NCBI GenBank assembly: GCA_022708585.1
Contig: JAKIYJ010000029.1
Location: forward strand, 1-11,055
From: Bacteroidota bacterium
Lineage (GTDB): Bacteria > Bacteroidota > Bacteroidia > Bacteroidales > JAKIYJ01
DNA length: 11,055 nt
Direction: 5' to 3'
Made by a program: the position numbers and the translations under genes. Below are positions 1 to 6,579 of this stretch, in pieces (positions within the stretch are counted from its first letter, which is position 1; every line of letters starts with the position of its first letter). The notes beneath the pieces are model-generated. The model was not told the origin of the DNA and searched no databases. It saw only the letters and a program-made list of their open reading frames with translations.

Positions 1-221
1 TCAATATAAATACTGTTTATTTTTGTAATAATGTTGGAATTATTGTTTACTGAAAAAATATCAACAAAATAACCATTTACTAAATTCACAGTACAGGGAA
101 TTACAAAATTAATAGCAGTATCAATAACTCTATTGAATTTCAAGTCATGTCCTTGTGCACTGACATAATTTGATAGTGAAATAAAAATACATATTACTAT
201 AAAAAATTGAGTTTTTTTCAT
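1..221 (-). CDS. Secreted protein of unknown function, 3' end outside window
   Basis: An open frame starts with ATG at 221-219 and stays open to base 1, giving 73 codons with no stop, so only the N-terminal part is visible. The first 22 or so residues form a clear Sec signal peptide: MKK, a hydrophobic run (FFIVICIFISL), then a VSA-Q cleavage site. The mature part begins QGHDLKFNRVIDTAIN and has no domain I can name. It shares an L-[KE]-F-N-[RQ]-[VI] opening and a K-I-[NE]-S-I segment with the protein encoded just upstream (232-1005), so the two may be diverged paralogues. The 10-base gap behind that gene's stop suggests co-transcription. One D-T-A triplet is present, which fits the Bacteroides O-glycosylation consensus, but that is weak. 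Function is unknown; export is well supported. Confidence 0.75.
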   Translation of the reverse strand, partial: MKKTQFFIVICIFISLSNYVSAQGHDLKFNRVIDTAINFVIPCTVNLVNGYFVDIFSVNNNSNIITKINSIYI

Positions 222-231
222 AATAATAAAG

Positions 232-1005
232 TTAAGGTATTACATTGTATTCAATTACACTAATATATTCAATATTATTATCAGCTTTTAGTGTTGTATT
301 TTCAGGTAACCAGGCAGGTAACTGCATAGTGGTATAAAAATAATCACGCGATGCAGCCTGCACCTGAAAATAACTGCTACTACTTCCAATAATATCATAA
401 TATGAATTACCGCAGCAACAACCTCCATTATATTCAGTTTGTTGTGTTGTTCCATCTGAATAATTAACTGTCATTCTTATTTTAACAGGAATGTGTGACC
501 CTCCATAGTTAGTTGTGTATAGTCTGAAAGATGTAATTGATAATGCATTATTCAAATTTTGTGGAGTAACAGTAAATAAATTTTGATAATTTGTCCATGA
601 AGTTGTAATATAATTCGAAGAGGACTTACTTCTATTCTGAAAAGGCAAGCCGCTTTCGGATCCATTATAGGAAAAAACCAAATATGTTCCACCGCCTGTA
701 CAGCTTGTACCATCCCACTTGCCTTCAAAAACAATACTACTAATATTATCCCAATACTTAATGCCTGCACTGTATGTATGAACATAAATGGTTTTTGAAT
801 TAATTTTAATTGAATAGCCATTGTCATATCTAACAGCAGTATTAGGCATTATGCTTTCGATTTTCCATACTTTTCCAGCAGGTACTGTTTCTTCAACGTT
901 TGTAACCAGTTTAATCTGATTAAATTCAAGTGTTTTCTGAGTAAATGCGAATATTGGATTAATTAATGTAATAATCAATATTAAAATACCAGAACGGATT
1001 TTCAT
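232..1005 (-). CDS. Secreted protein of unknown function with a Cys-Cys-Cys motif
   Basis: This 257-residue protein has an N-terminal signal peptide (MKIRS, then a hydrophobic ILILIITLINPIFA core, with cleavage near residues 20-22). The mature chain is rich in Ser, Thr, Tyr, Asn and Gly, looks largely beta, and has no membrane segment after the signal. Residues 40-51 (TVPAGKVWKIES) and the end (LPAWLPENTTLK, then ISVIEYNVIP at 248-257) resemble motifs I recall from uncharacterised secreted Bacteroidota proteins; that recollection needs a search. It has four cysteines, one at 102 and three in a row at 196-198 in a GGCCCGN turn. There is no lipobox and no recognisable T9SS C-terminal sorting domain. 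It is probably co-transcribed with the partial gene 10 bases downstream. A cell-surface or extracellular role is an inference, and no enzyme motif is visible. Confidence 0.85.
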   Translation of the reverse strand: MKIRSGILILIITLINPIFAFTQKTLEFNQIKLVTNVEETVPAGKVWKIESIMPNTAVRYDNGYSIKINSKTIYVHTYSAGIKYWDNISSIVFEGKWDGTSCTGGGTYLVFSYNGSESGLPFQNRSKSSSNYITTSWTNYQNLFTVTPQNLNNALSITSFRLYTTNYGGSHIPVKIRMTVNYSDGTTQQTEYNGGCCCGNSYYDIIGSSSSYFQVQAASRDYFYTTMQLPAWLPENTTLKADNNIEYISVIEYNVIP

Positions 1006-1299
1006 ATTTTAGAGTTTTAATAATTGAGTCTGCTCCGAAAAGTTTATAAATTTTATTAAAATTAAATTTATCTATATTTTACTTTATATTAATATTAACT
1101 TATATATGTTATTTATTAATTTACTTTAAATAATGCAAAAATTGCTTTTTGGAATTGACTCATAATTATAAATAATATTTAATATATAATATAAGGTATA
1201 CGCAAAAGCTAAAAATTCTTCTCCTTTATAATCAATTACTTTACATATTTATATAAAAGATAATTAACAAGGCGAAGACAGTATTTAAAGTTTTTAAAA
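1006..1299. other. AT-rich intergenic stretch
   Basis: This gap lies between the collagen-like gene and the secreted-protein gene, both on the minus strand. I see no convincing ORF, RNA gene or TAnnTTTG promoter element in it. The only structure noted is a short perfect inverted repeat at 1136-1151 (CAAAAA, loop TTGC, TTTTTG), about 150 bases past the collagen-like stop. With one G-C pair it is a poor terminator candidate. Transcription of the downstream pair probably starts within this gap, but I could not place a promoter. Confidence 0.4.
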
Positions 1300-2028
1300 T
1301 TAAAATCCATCAACAGTATATAACAGTGTTGGGTCAGCAGTGCCACCTCCACCACCACCGCCTAATGCAGCCCATGTTGAACCGTCATAATAATAAAACC
1401 CTGGAGCAGTACCATCGGTTTGATAAACTATCAATCCTGTTGCAGCAGGAATAATAGTGGTTCTTTGTGCTTCTGTCATTCTTGGCAGCAGGAAGCCTTG
1501 TGTAGTAGATGATACATCTAATTTGGCTGATGCATCGGGAGTATTTGTGCCAATGCCGACAGAACCTCCATTGTTATAAATATTGGAAGAATTCACTACC
1601 CATTGTGTTCCATCCCAATAAGGAGTGTTGCCTGCCGCAGTACCATCAGCTATTAAACCTGTAGGACCTGTAGGGCCTGTAGCACCGTCTGCTCCTGTCG
1701 AGCCCATTGCACCAGTAGGACCAGTTGCACCAGTTGCACCAATAGATTGTACCCATGAAGTGCCATCGTAATACCAGAAACCTTTTACATCATCTGTTTG
1801 ATAAATCATCAATCCAACAGCAGGATTGGAAATAGCCTGACGTTGCGCAAGTGTCATTCGTGGAATTAATATACCCTGAGTTGTACTGCTAATATCAAGT
1901 GCAGCCGACGGATCAGCAGGCGTCCCTGTTGCATTTATCGCAGCCCCGCCCTGAGCATAAGTTTTGTTAAAACCGAAAATCATTAATGCAGTTACTACCG
2001 CAAATACAAATTTGTTAATTCTTTTCAT
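1300..2028 (-). CDS. Secreted collagen-like triplet-repeat protein with duplicated modules
   Basis: This 242-residue protein is probably exported: residues 1-25 form a signal peptide (MKRINK, hydrophobic core, then TYA-Q). It is built as module A (about 38-96), a collagen-like tract of nine G-X-Y triplets, mostly G-A-T and G-P-T (97-123), a linker with the NTPYWDGTQWVV and GGSVGIGTNTP motifs (134-164), module B (about 165-222), a run of seven glycines, and a short tail ending VDGF. Modules A and B align at roughly 33 of 56 positions and share LD-SSTTQG, PRMT-AQR and YQTD. Such modules are common in Bacteroidota surface or tail-fibre-like proteins. Many such proteins end in a peptidase S74 chaperone domain, which is absent here. 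A role in adhesion or a fibrous surface structure is an inference. A promoter-like element lies upstream at 2088-2120. Confidence 0.85.
   Translation of the reverse strand: MKRINKFVFAVVTALMIFGFNKTYAQGGAAINATGTPADPSAALDISSTTQGILIPRMTLAQRQAISNPAVGLMIYQTDDVKGFWYYDGTSWVQSIGATGATGPTGAMGSTGADGATGPTGPTGLIADGTAAGNTPYWDGTQWVVNSSNIYNNGGSVGIGTNTPDASAKLDVSSTTQGFLLPRMTEAQRTTIIPAATGLIVYQTDGTAPGFYYYDGSTWAALGGGGGGGTADPTLLYTVDGF
1363..1536 (-). repeat. Collagen-like protein module B (second copy)
   Basis: This stretch encodes residues 165-222 of the collagen-like protein, the second copy of its module. It carries AKLDVSSTTQGFLLPRMT and a YYYDGSTW end. It matches module A (1741-1917) at the protein level (about 33 of 56 residues), including the shared core SSTTQG, PRMT-AQR, GL-YQTD and YYDG. 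The divergence suggests an old internal duplication, not a recent one. Confidence 0.75.
1657..1740 (-). repeat. Collagen-like G-X-Y triplet tract
   Basis: On the minus strand this segment encodes nine consecutive Gly-X-Y triplets plus one further Gly (residues 97-124). Seven of the nine have Thr in the third position (GAT, GPT, GST); GAM and GAD are the exceptions. At DNA level it is a degenerate 9-base repeat around GGTGCAACT and GGTCCTACT. Bacterial collagen-like tracts often form trimeric triple helices, but nine triplets is short. Such tracts can change length by slippage, so copy number may differ between strains. Confidence 0.8.
1741..1917 (-). repeat. Collagen-like protein module A (first copy)
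   Basis: This stretch encodes residues 38-96, the first copy of the module, from about ALDISSTTQGILIPRMT to WYYDGTSW. It directly precedes the collagen triplets, whereas module B follows them, so the protein has a symmetric A, triplets, B layout. Confidence 0.75.
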
Positions 2029-2087
2029 ATCAATTAAATTTAAAGGTTTATTATTCTATTATTTTTTTTATTTAAAAAATCAAAGTA

Positions 2088-2120
2088 CAAATATACATAA
2101 TTTTTTTAATATTATACAAT
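2088..2120 (-). promoter_or_regulatory. Putative Bacteroidota sigma-A promoter for the collagen-like gene
   Basis: On the minus strand TATATTTG (2095-2088) matches the Bacteroidota -7 consensus TAnnTTTG exactly. An ATTG (2120-2117) lies 21 bases upstream as a possible -33 element. The predicted start of transcription is near 2081, leaving a leader of about 50 bases before the ATG at 2028. The surrounding 2029-2240 gap is extremely AT-rich, including a palindromic run of T then A at 2142-2156. Chance matches are therefore more likely than usual. Confidence 0.5.
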
Positions 2121-2240
2121 AATTTTAAAAATTTTTTTATATTTTTTTAAAAAAAATAATGTAATTATCATAATATTAAGTTTAAACATTAACGTTTTAT
2201 TATTAAACAATTATTTATTTAGATTAAAAAATATTTATTT

Positions 2241-4046
2241 TTAAGTATTATTTATTAATTTTTCCAGGATATCTATTGCTTCATTTTCTGGAATATTTTT
2301 AAAAATGATATTATTTTTTCTGTAAATATTTACCCTGCCTGGCGAAACTCCTATATAACCATAGTCAGCATCTGCCATTTCACCGGGACCATTCACCATA
2401 CATCCCATTACAGCTATTTTAAGATTTGCATTATTTTGAATTTTTTCTTTTATTTTTTGCAAAGTTCCTTCAACATCATAAGTTGTCCTGCTACAAGTAG
2501 GACAACTTACATACTCTGTAAAACTTATTCTTTTATGTGTTGCTTGCAGCAAAGTATAAATAGCCTTTATCAATTCTGTTTTGCTATCATTCGTTTTAAC
2601 ATTTAAAATTATTCCCTGTATCATTTCATTAATTAAAAGTACACCGAGAGTCATTGAAATTTTAATTAAAAAATCATTATTTGGCTTTAATTCCTCTATT
2701 TCAGCAAAATTCAATTTGCTTTCTTCCAATAACGAATTTTTAACATCATTTCTCAAAACAGGTTTATTTATATCAATAGTAATAATTTGAGCAAGAAGAT
2801 ATTTCTCAATAGTAGTCTGCTTATTTTTATTATCAGGAAGATTTAAATATTTTTTATTATTTTTAATATAAACAAGATTATTAAAAATATTATTGTCACC
2901 AAAAGTCGGGTTAACACTTTTGTTTATCTGAATATTGATTATATCAGGAATATTTTCTGTTTTAATCCAGTTGTGCTGTTTTTCATTATAAATAAATCCA
3001 GAATTTGATAAAATATCAGATATATCTATATTGTCGTTATTCCATGATAAAATGACAGGATAAGTAAATTCGCATTTTTTTTCAATCAATTCATTATCTT
3101 TTGATTTTGAAAAATTTGTCAAATATTCATATTTATAATTATTAATTAAATTGGCAGGTTTAAGATACCTTATATTATTAAAGAATTCGGCAATAGTTTT
3201 AGCAACTGGTACTTCATTAACAGGATTCCCTGTGAGCGATACTCTTATTGTATCACCTATCCCATCATTCAGCAAAGCACCACAACCGGCAGCAGATTTA
3301 CTTATAGCATCTTCATTATTTCCTGCTTCGGTAACTCCAAGATGTACAGGATATATGCAACCTTCACGCATCATACGGCTTATTAATAATCTTGTTGCCT
3401 GTACCATAGTTATTACATTACTCGATTTCATCGAAACAACAAGATTTTTAAAATTAAGAGATTCACATACCTTTATAAATTCCATTGCTGATTCAACCAT
3501 TCCTTCTACTGTGTTACCATAGCGTTTAACAATTCTTTCGGATAAAGAACCATGATTAACGCCAATTCGTATAACTGTACCGTATTCCTTGCAAATTGCA
3601 ACAAGACTTGAAAGTTTTTGACGCATTTTAGCAAGATGATCTGCATATTCTGTTTCAGAAAAAGGATTGATTATCTTAAAATTTTTATCAGTATAATTTC
3701 CGGGGTTGATTCTGATTTTTTCAACTAATCTTGCAGCAGTTTCAGCAACAGCAGGACGATAATGAACATCGGCTATGAGAGGGGTATTATAATTTTTTTG
3801 TTTAAGTTTTTTTTTAATTGTAGCAAGGTTCTCAGTTTCTCTGATACCAGGAGTTGAAATTCTCACATAATCGCATCCTGCTTCAATCAATTCAATACAT
3901 TGTCGTACCGTAGCATCAGTATCCATAGTATTTGTATTGGTCATCGACTGTATTCTGACGGGATAATTTCCGCCCACAGGGATACTCCCAATATTCACAA
4001 TTATTGATTGTGGAACAAGATATTCAGAAAAAGGAGCATTATGCAT
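2241..4046 (-). CDS. ispG: 4-hydroxy-3-methylbut-2-enyl diphosphate synthase IspG (GcpE), long form
   Basis: IspG converts 2-C-methyl-D-erythritol 2,4-cyclodiphosphate to HMBPP in the cytoplasmic MEP pathway of isoprenoid synthesis, using a [4Fe-4S] cluster. The N-terminal TIM-barrel part is clear: PVRIQSMTNTNTMDTD at 29-44, the AGCDYVRIS region, IADVHYRPAVA at 91-101, and GVNHGSLSERI at 162-172. The C-terminal part holds the cluster ligands C515 and C518 (CPTC), C549 (MGCMVNGPGE) and E556, then the ADYGYIGVSPG block. At 601 residues it is far longer than the E. coli enzyme (about 370). The extra length is a central insert at roughly 295-510, typical of the three-domain IspG of Bacteroidota, Chlamydiae and plants. 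Parts of this insert are rich in Asn, Lys and Ile. The ATG at 4046 is the only good start, because an in-frame stop lies about 35 bases upstream. It follows the nitrilase-family gene by 23 bases. Confidence 0.97.
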   Translation of the reverse strand: MHNAPFSEYLVPQSIIVNIGSIPVGGNYPVRIQSMTNTNTMDTDATVRQCIELIEAGCDYVRISTPGIRETENLATIKKKLKQKNYNTPLIADVHYRPAVAETAARLVEKIRINPGNYTDKNFKIINPFSETEYADHLAKMRQKLSSLVAICKEYGTVIRIGVNHGSLSERIVKRYGNTVEGMVESAMEFIKVCESLNFKNLVVSMKSSNVITMVQATRLLISRMMREGCIYPVHLGVTEAGNNEDAISKSAAGCGALLNDGIGDTIRVSLTGNPVNEVPVAKTIAEFFNNIRYLKPANLINNYKYEYLTNFSKSKDNELIEKKCEFTYPVILSWNNDNIDISDILSNSGFIYNEKQHNWIKTENIPDIINIQINKSVNPTFGDNNIFNNLVYIKNNKKYLNLPDNKNKQTTIEKYLLAQIITIDINKPVLRNDVKNSLLEESKLNFAEIEELKPNNDFLIKISMTLGVLLINEMIQGIILNVKTNDSKTELIKAIYTLLQATHKRISFTEYVSCPTCSRTTYDVEGTLQKIKEKIQNNANLKIAVMGCMVNGPGEMADADYGYIGVSPGRVNIYRKNNIIFKNIPENEAIDILEKLINNT

Positions 4047-4069
4047 ACTTGCAGGTTGAAATAAAATAC

Positions 4070-4858
4070 CTATAAAATCTCAAATTTATCCCAGTCTTTC
4101 CACACAGGAAATGAATTGCGATAACTTGCCAGTTCTGTTTTAGATAAAGAAAAATGTACCGCTTTTTGCAATGTTTCGCCAGCATTTGCTAAAATTTTTC
4201 CATCAGGAGCAATAATCATAGAACTTCCTTTATAAGATACATTATGTACATCAGTTCCAGTTCTATTACACGCTGCAACATAAGACAGATTTTCGATAGC
4301 TCTTGCCTTCAATAAATCCTCCCAATGAGAATGCCTTGACGAGGGCCAATTAGCAGTATAAATTATCAAATCATAAAGAAACTCATTATTTTTTACAATA
4401 TTTTTGCTCCACACAGGAAAACGTAAATCATAACAAATTAAAGGCAAAATTTTCCAGCCTTTACATTCAAAAACAACTTTGTCTTTTCCTGCTTTATATA
4501 CAGTATGTTCATCTCCAATAGAGAACAAATGTTTTTTTGGGAAAAAATCATAAGTTCCATCAGGCTTCATCCAGATAAACATATTATACAAGGCATTATT
4601 ATATTTTATGGGGATAGTAGATGCAATAACAGCGTTATTTTTATTAGCCTCATTTGATAAATAATTCATTGTAATACCATTAAAATCTTCTGCAAGAGAA
4701 GTATTTTTGGTAAAGCCCGTGTTAAACATTTCAGGCAGTATAATAATATCGGAACTGAATTTAAGGGTTTCAAGCATATTTGACACTGCCTTGAAATTAC
4801 GTTCAGGCGATTCCCAGTAAATATCTTTTTGAATAAGTGTAAGGCTCAATGATTCCAT
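4070..4858 (-). CDS. Nitrilase-superfamily amidohydrolase, omega-amidase (YafV/NIT2)-like
   Basis: This 262-residue cytoplasmic protein (no signal peptide) is a carbon-nitrogen hydrolase. The Glu-Lys-Cys triad is visible: E43 in ILPEMFNTGF, K108 in FPKKHLFSIGDEH, and C142 in PLICYDLRFPVW. A further conserved Glu lies near 180 in HWEDLLKARAIEN. The K-x-H-L-F spacing and the CYDLRFP block fit the omega-amidase branch, whose YafV and NIT2 members deaminate 2-oxoglutaramate or 2-oxosuccinamate left by glutamine and asparagine transaminases, including in methionine salvage. The branch is well supported; the exact substrate is an inference. It lies 32 bases after mlaF and 23 bases before ispG in a likely operon, though I know of no direct functional link to either. 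Length is normal for the family. Confidence 0.9.
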   Translation of the reverse strand: MESLSLTLIQKDIYWESPERNFKAVSNMLETLKFSSDIIILPEMFNTGFTKNTSLAEDFNGITMNYLSNEANKNNAVIASTIPIKYNNALYNMFIWMKPDGTYDFFPKKHLFSIGDEHTVYKAGKDKVVFECKGWKILPLICYDLRFPVWSKNIVKNNEFLYDLIIYTANWPSSRHSHWEDLLKARAIENLSYVAACNRTGTDVHNVSYKGSSMIIAPDGKILANAGETLQKAVHFSLSKTELASYRNSFPVWKDWDKFEIL

Positions 4859-4890
4859 TTTGTCATTTATATTTTGAAATTAAAAAATAA

Positions 4891-5646
4891 TCAGATGTTT
4901 TCTGATTTCAATTTACGCATAAGTTCAGTAGCATAAACAAAACTATTTATTTCTTCATTATTGGTATATAAAATTTCCTTATTGGTTCCTTGCCACCATA
5001 ATTTTCCATTATATAAAAAAACAATATTATCTCCGATTTCGATAACTGAATTCATATCGTGAGTATTTATTACAGTTGTAATATTATATTCCTTAGTAAT
5101 TTCACTTATCAGATTATCAATCAGAATAGAAGTTTTGGGGTCGAGTCCCGAATTAGGTTCATCACAAAACAAATATTTTGGATTCATAGCGATAGCTCTG
5201 GCAATAGATACTCTTTTTTTCATACCTCCACTTAATTCAGAAGGCATAAGATTTTCAACATTAATAAGATTAACTCTATTAAGACAAAAATTTACTCTTT
5301 CTTTTTTTTCTTCCAGTGATTTTGAAGTAAACATATTAAGAGGGAACATAACATTTTCTTCAACTGTAAGGTAATCGAACAGGGCTCCCCCTTGAAACAG
5401 CATACCCATTTCATGTCTAATCAGTTTACGTTCCTTAAAATTCATTTCAGAAAAGTTACGGTCATTAAAAAAAACCTGTCCGGAATCAACTTCAAGCAAA
5501 CCAACAAGACATTTCATAAGAACCGTTTTGCCCGAACCACTTTGTCCAATAATAAGATTGGTTTTACCTTGATCAAATTTTACTGAAATATTATCCAGTA
5601 CAAGATGGTCCCCAAATGATTTACATATATTACGAGATTCAATCAT
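4891..5646 (-). CDS. mlaF: ABC transporter ATPase, MlaF-type (MCE/phospholipid transport)
   Basis: This 251-residue cytoplasmic ATPase powers an Mla/MCE-type lipid transporter together with the adjacent permease. All ABC motifs are intact: Walker A GQSGSGKT at 34-41, Q-loop Q85, signature LSGGM at 138-142, Walker B YLFCDEP at 158-164 with catalytic E163, D-loop SGLDP at 166-170, and switch H196. The segment GMLFQGGALFDYLTVEENV at 81-99 is characteristic of MlaF (Ttg2A) as opposed to other ABC ATPases. Its ATG overlaps the mlaE stop as ATGA at 5646-5643, which favours translational coupling and equal production of the two subunits. In proteobacteria the complex moves phospholipids between outer and inner membranes with MlaB, MlaC and MlaD. 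None of those is visible in this window. Confidence 0.93.
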   Translation of the reverse strand: MIESRNICKSFGDHLVLDNISVKFDQGKTNLIIGQSGSGKTVLMKCLVGLLEVDSGQVFFNDRNFSEMNFKERKLIRHEMGMLFQGGALFDYLTVEENVMFPLNMFTSKSLEEKKERVNFCLNRVNLINVENLMPSELSGGMKKRVSIARAIAMNPKYLFCDEPNSGLDPKTSILIDNLISEITKEYNITTVINTHDMNSVIEIGDNIVFLYNGKLWWQGTNKEILYTNNEEINSFVYATELMRKLKSENI

Positions 5647-6386
5647 CCTAACAAAAGCTGAGTTAATATCAAATTAAACAATATTATCAATATACTGCTA
5701 TAAACAACACCTTTTGTACTTGCCCAACCAACTTCCAATGCACCGCCTTTTGTATAATATCCTGTGTAGCCTGAAACAGAAGTAATAATAAATGCAAATA
5801 CAGCTGTTTTGACCAGAGCGTAAAATATTTCAAATCCTTTAAAACAATATTGTATCCCATACAGATATGTTTCAGTTGTAATATCATTTCCTAAAATAGA
5901 TACAAGCCATCCACCAAGCAAGCCTAAAAAGATACTGATAACTATAAGAATGGGATTAATAAAAACAGCAGCTATAATTTTAGGTAAAATGAGATAATTA
6001 GCTGAATTAATTCCCATTATTTCGAGAGCATCAATCTGTTCAGTAACTCTCATTGTTCCTATTTCAGAAGCTATGCGAGAACCAACCTTTCCTGCAAGTA
6101 TCAAACTAATAATAGTAGGTGAAAATTCAAGTATTATTGATTGCCTTGTAGTAAAGCCTATTGTATATTTAGGTATCCAGGGACTATCAATATTATATGC
6201 AGTTTGAATAGCAAGAACAGATCCCATAAAGACCGAAAGTACAGCTACTATACCCAGAGAATCCAATCCTAAAAAATCAATTTCTGTAATAATCTGTTTC
6301 CGAAATACCTCCTTTTTTTCAGGCTTGGTGAAAACACGACGCATCAACAATATATAAGCACCAATGTTTCTTAAAATCTGCAACAT
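5643..6386 (-). CDS. mlaE: MlaE-family permease of an MCE/phospholipid ABC transporter
   Basis: This 247-residue inner-membrane protein is the permease partner of the downstream ATPase. The family hallmark is clear at about 87-125: EFSPTIISLILAGKVGSRIA followed by SEIGTMRVTEQIDALEIMGI, the cytoplasmic coupling stretch of MlaE. Hydrophobic segments lie at about 45-63, 132-165, 185-205 and 226-246, with an amphipathic N-terminal part as in known MlaE structures. It is likely the first gene of an mlaE-mlaF-amidase-ispG transcript, with a TATTTTTG -7-like element about 22 bases upstream. Length is normal. Specificity for phospholipids is inferred from the family; without a visible MCE protein the cargo could be another lipid. 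Confidence 0.93.
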   Translation of the reverse strand: MLQILRNIGAYILLMRRVFTKPEKKEVFRKQIITEIDFLGLDSLGIVAVLSVFMGSVLAIQTAYNIDSPWIPKYTIGFTTRQSIILEFSPTIISLILAGKVGSRIASEIGTMRVTEQIDALEIMGINSANYLILPKIIAAVFINPILIVISIFLGLLGGWLVSILGNDITTETYLYGIQYCFKGFEIFYALVKTAVFAFIITSVSGYTGYYTKGGALEVGWASTKGVVYSSILIILFNLILTQLLLG

Positions 6387-6407
6387 AAATGCGAAAATTT
6401 TTATTTA

Positions 6408-6415
6408 CAAAAATA
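6408..6415 (-). promoter_or_regulatory. Putative -7 promoter element for the mlaE operon
   Basis: TATTTTTG read on the minus strand (6415-6408) matches TAnnTTTG and would start transcription near base 6401, about 15 bases ahead of the mlaE ATG. I see no clear TTTG/TTG at the expected -33 distance, so this is a partial match in AT-rich DNA. Confidence 0.35.
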
Positions 6416-6471
6416 AGTTTTTTTATCATTCGTAATTATCTTTATTCAAGAACTCTTTGAAAATTATAAAT

Positions 6472-6505
6472 TTTGCTCTTTTTATTAAATAATTATCTAC
6501 TTTTG
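6472..6505 (+). promoter_or_regulatory. Putative Bacteroidota sigma-A promoter for the DUF2723 gene
   Basis: TTTG at 6472-6475 and TACTTTTG at 6498-6505 match the Bacteroidota -33 and -7 elements with a 22-base spacer. The expected transcription start is near 6511, giving a leader of about 70 bases before the ATG at 6580. It faces away from the mlaE operon, so the 193-base spacer holds divergent promoters. Confidence 0.5.
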
Positions 6506-6579
6506 TTATCTGAAAATAAATTGTTGAAAAACTTAATAATTAAAATAATGTTAACTATTTTTAATTTTAAGATTTATAT

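Noticed and set aside
1230..1310. Possible frameshift extending the collagen-like protein past its VDGF end
   Set aside because: The alternative frame beyond the stop gives a short Lys/Tyr/Leu-rich peptide with no resemblance to fibre or S74 domains, so there is no evidence for a broken extension.
1657..1740. Tandem 9-base units resembling a short CRISPR or satellite array
   Set aside because: They are in frame, encode Gly-X-Y triplets, and have no spacers. They are coding repeats.
2029..2240. Possible replication origin or attachment site in the very AT-rich gap
   Set aside because: There are long A and T runs and a GTTTAAAC palindrome at 2180-2187, but no DnaA-box cluster, no flanking direct repeats and no integrase nearby.
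2227..2242. Inverted repeat AAAAATA/TATTTTT right at the ispG stop codon
   Set aside because: It contains only A-T pairs and has a two-base loop, so it is too weak and too likely by chance in this AT-rich gap to call a terminator.
3151..3522. Plus-strand open frame of 123 codons
   Set aside because: It lies wholly inside ispG on the other strand, whose protein is strongly conserved. It is an antisense shadow with no recognisable features.
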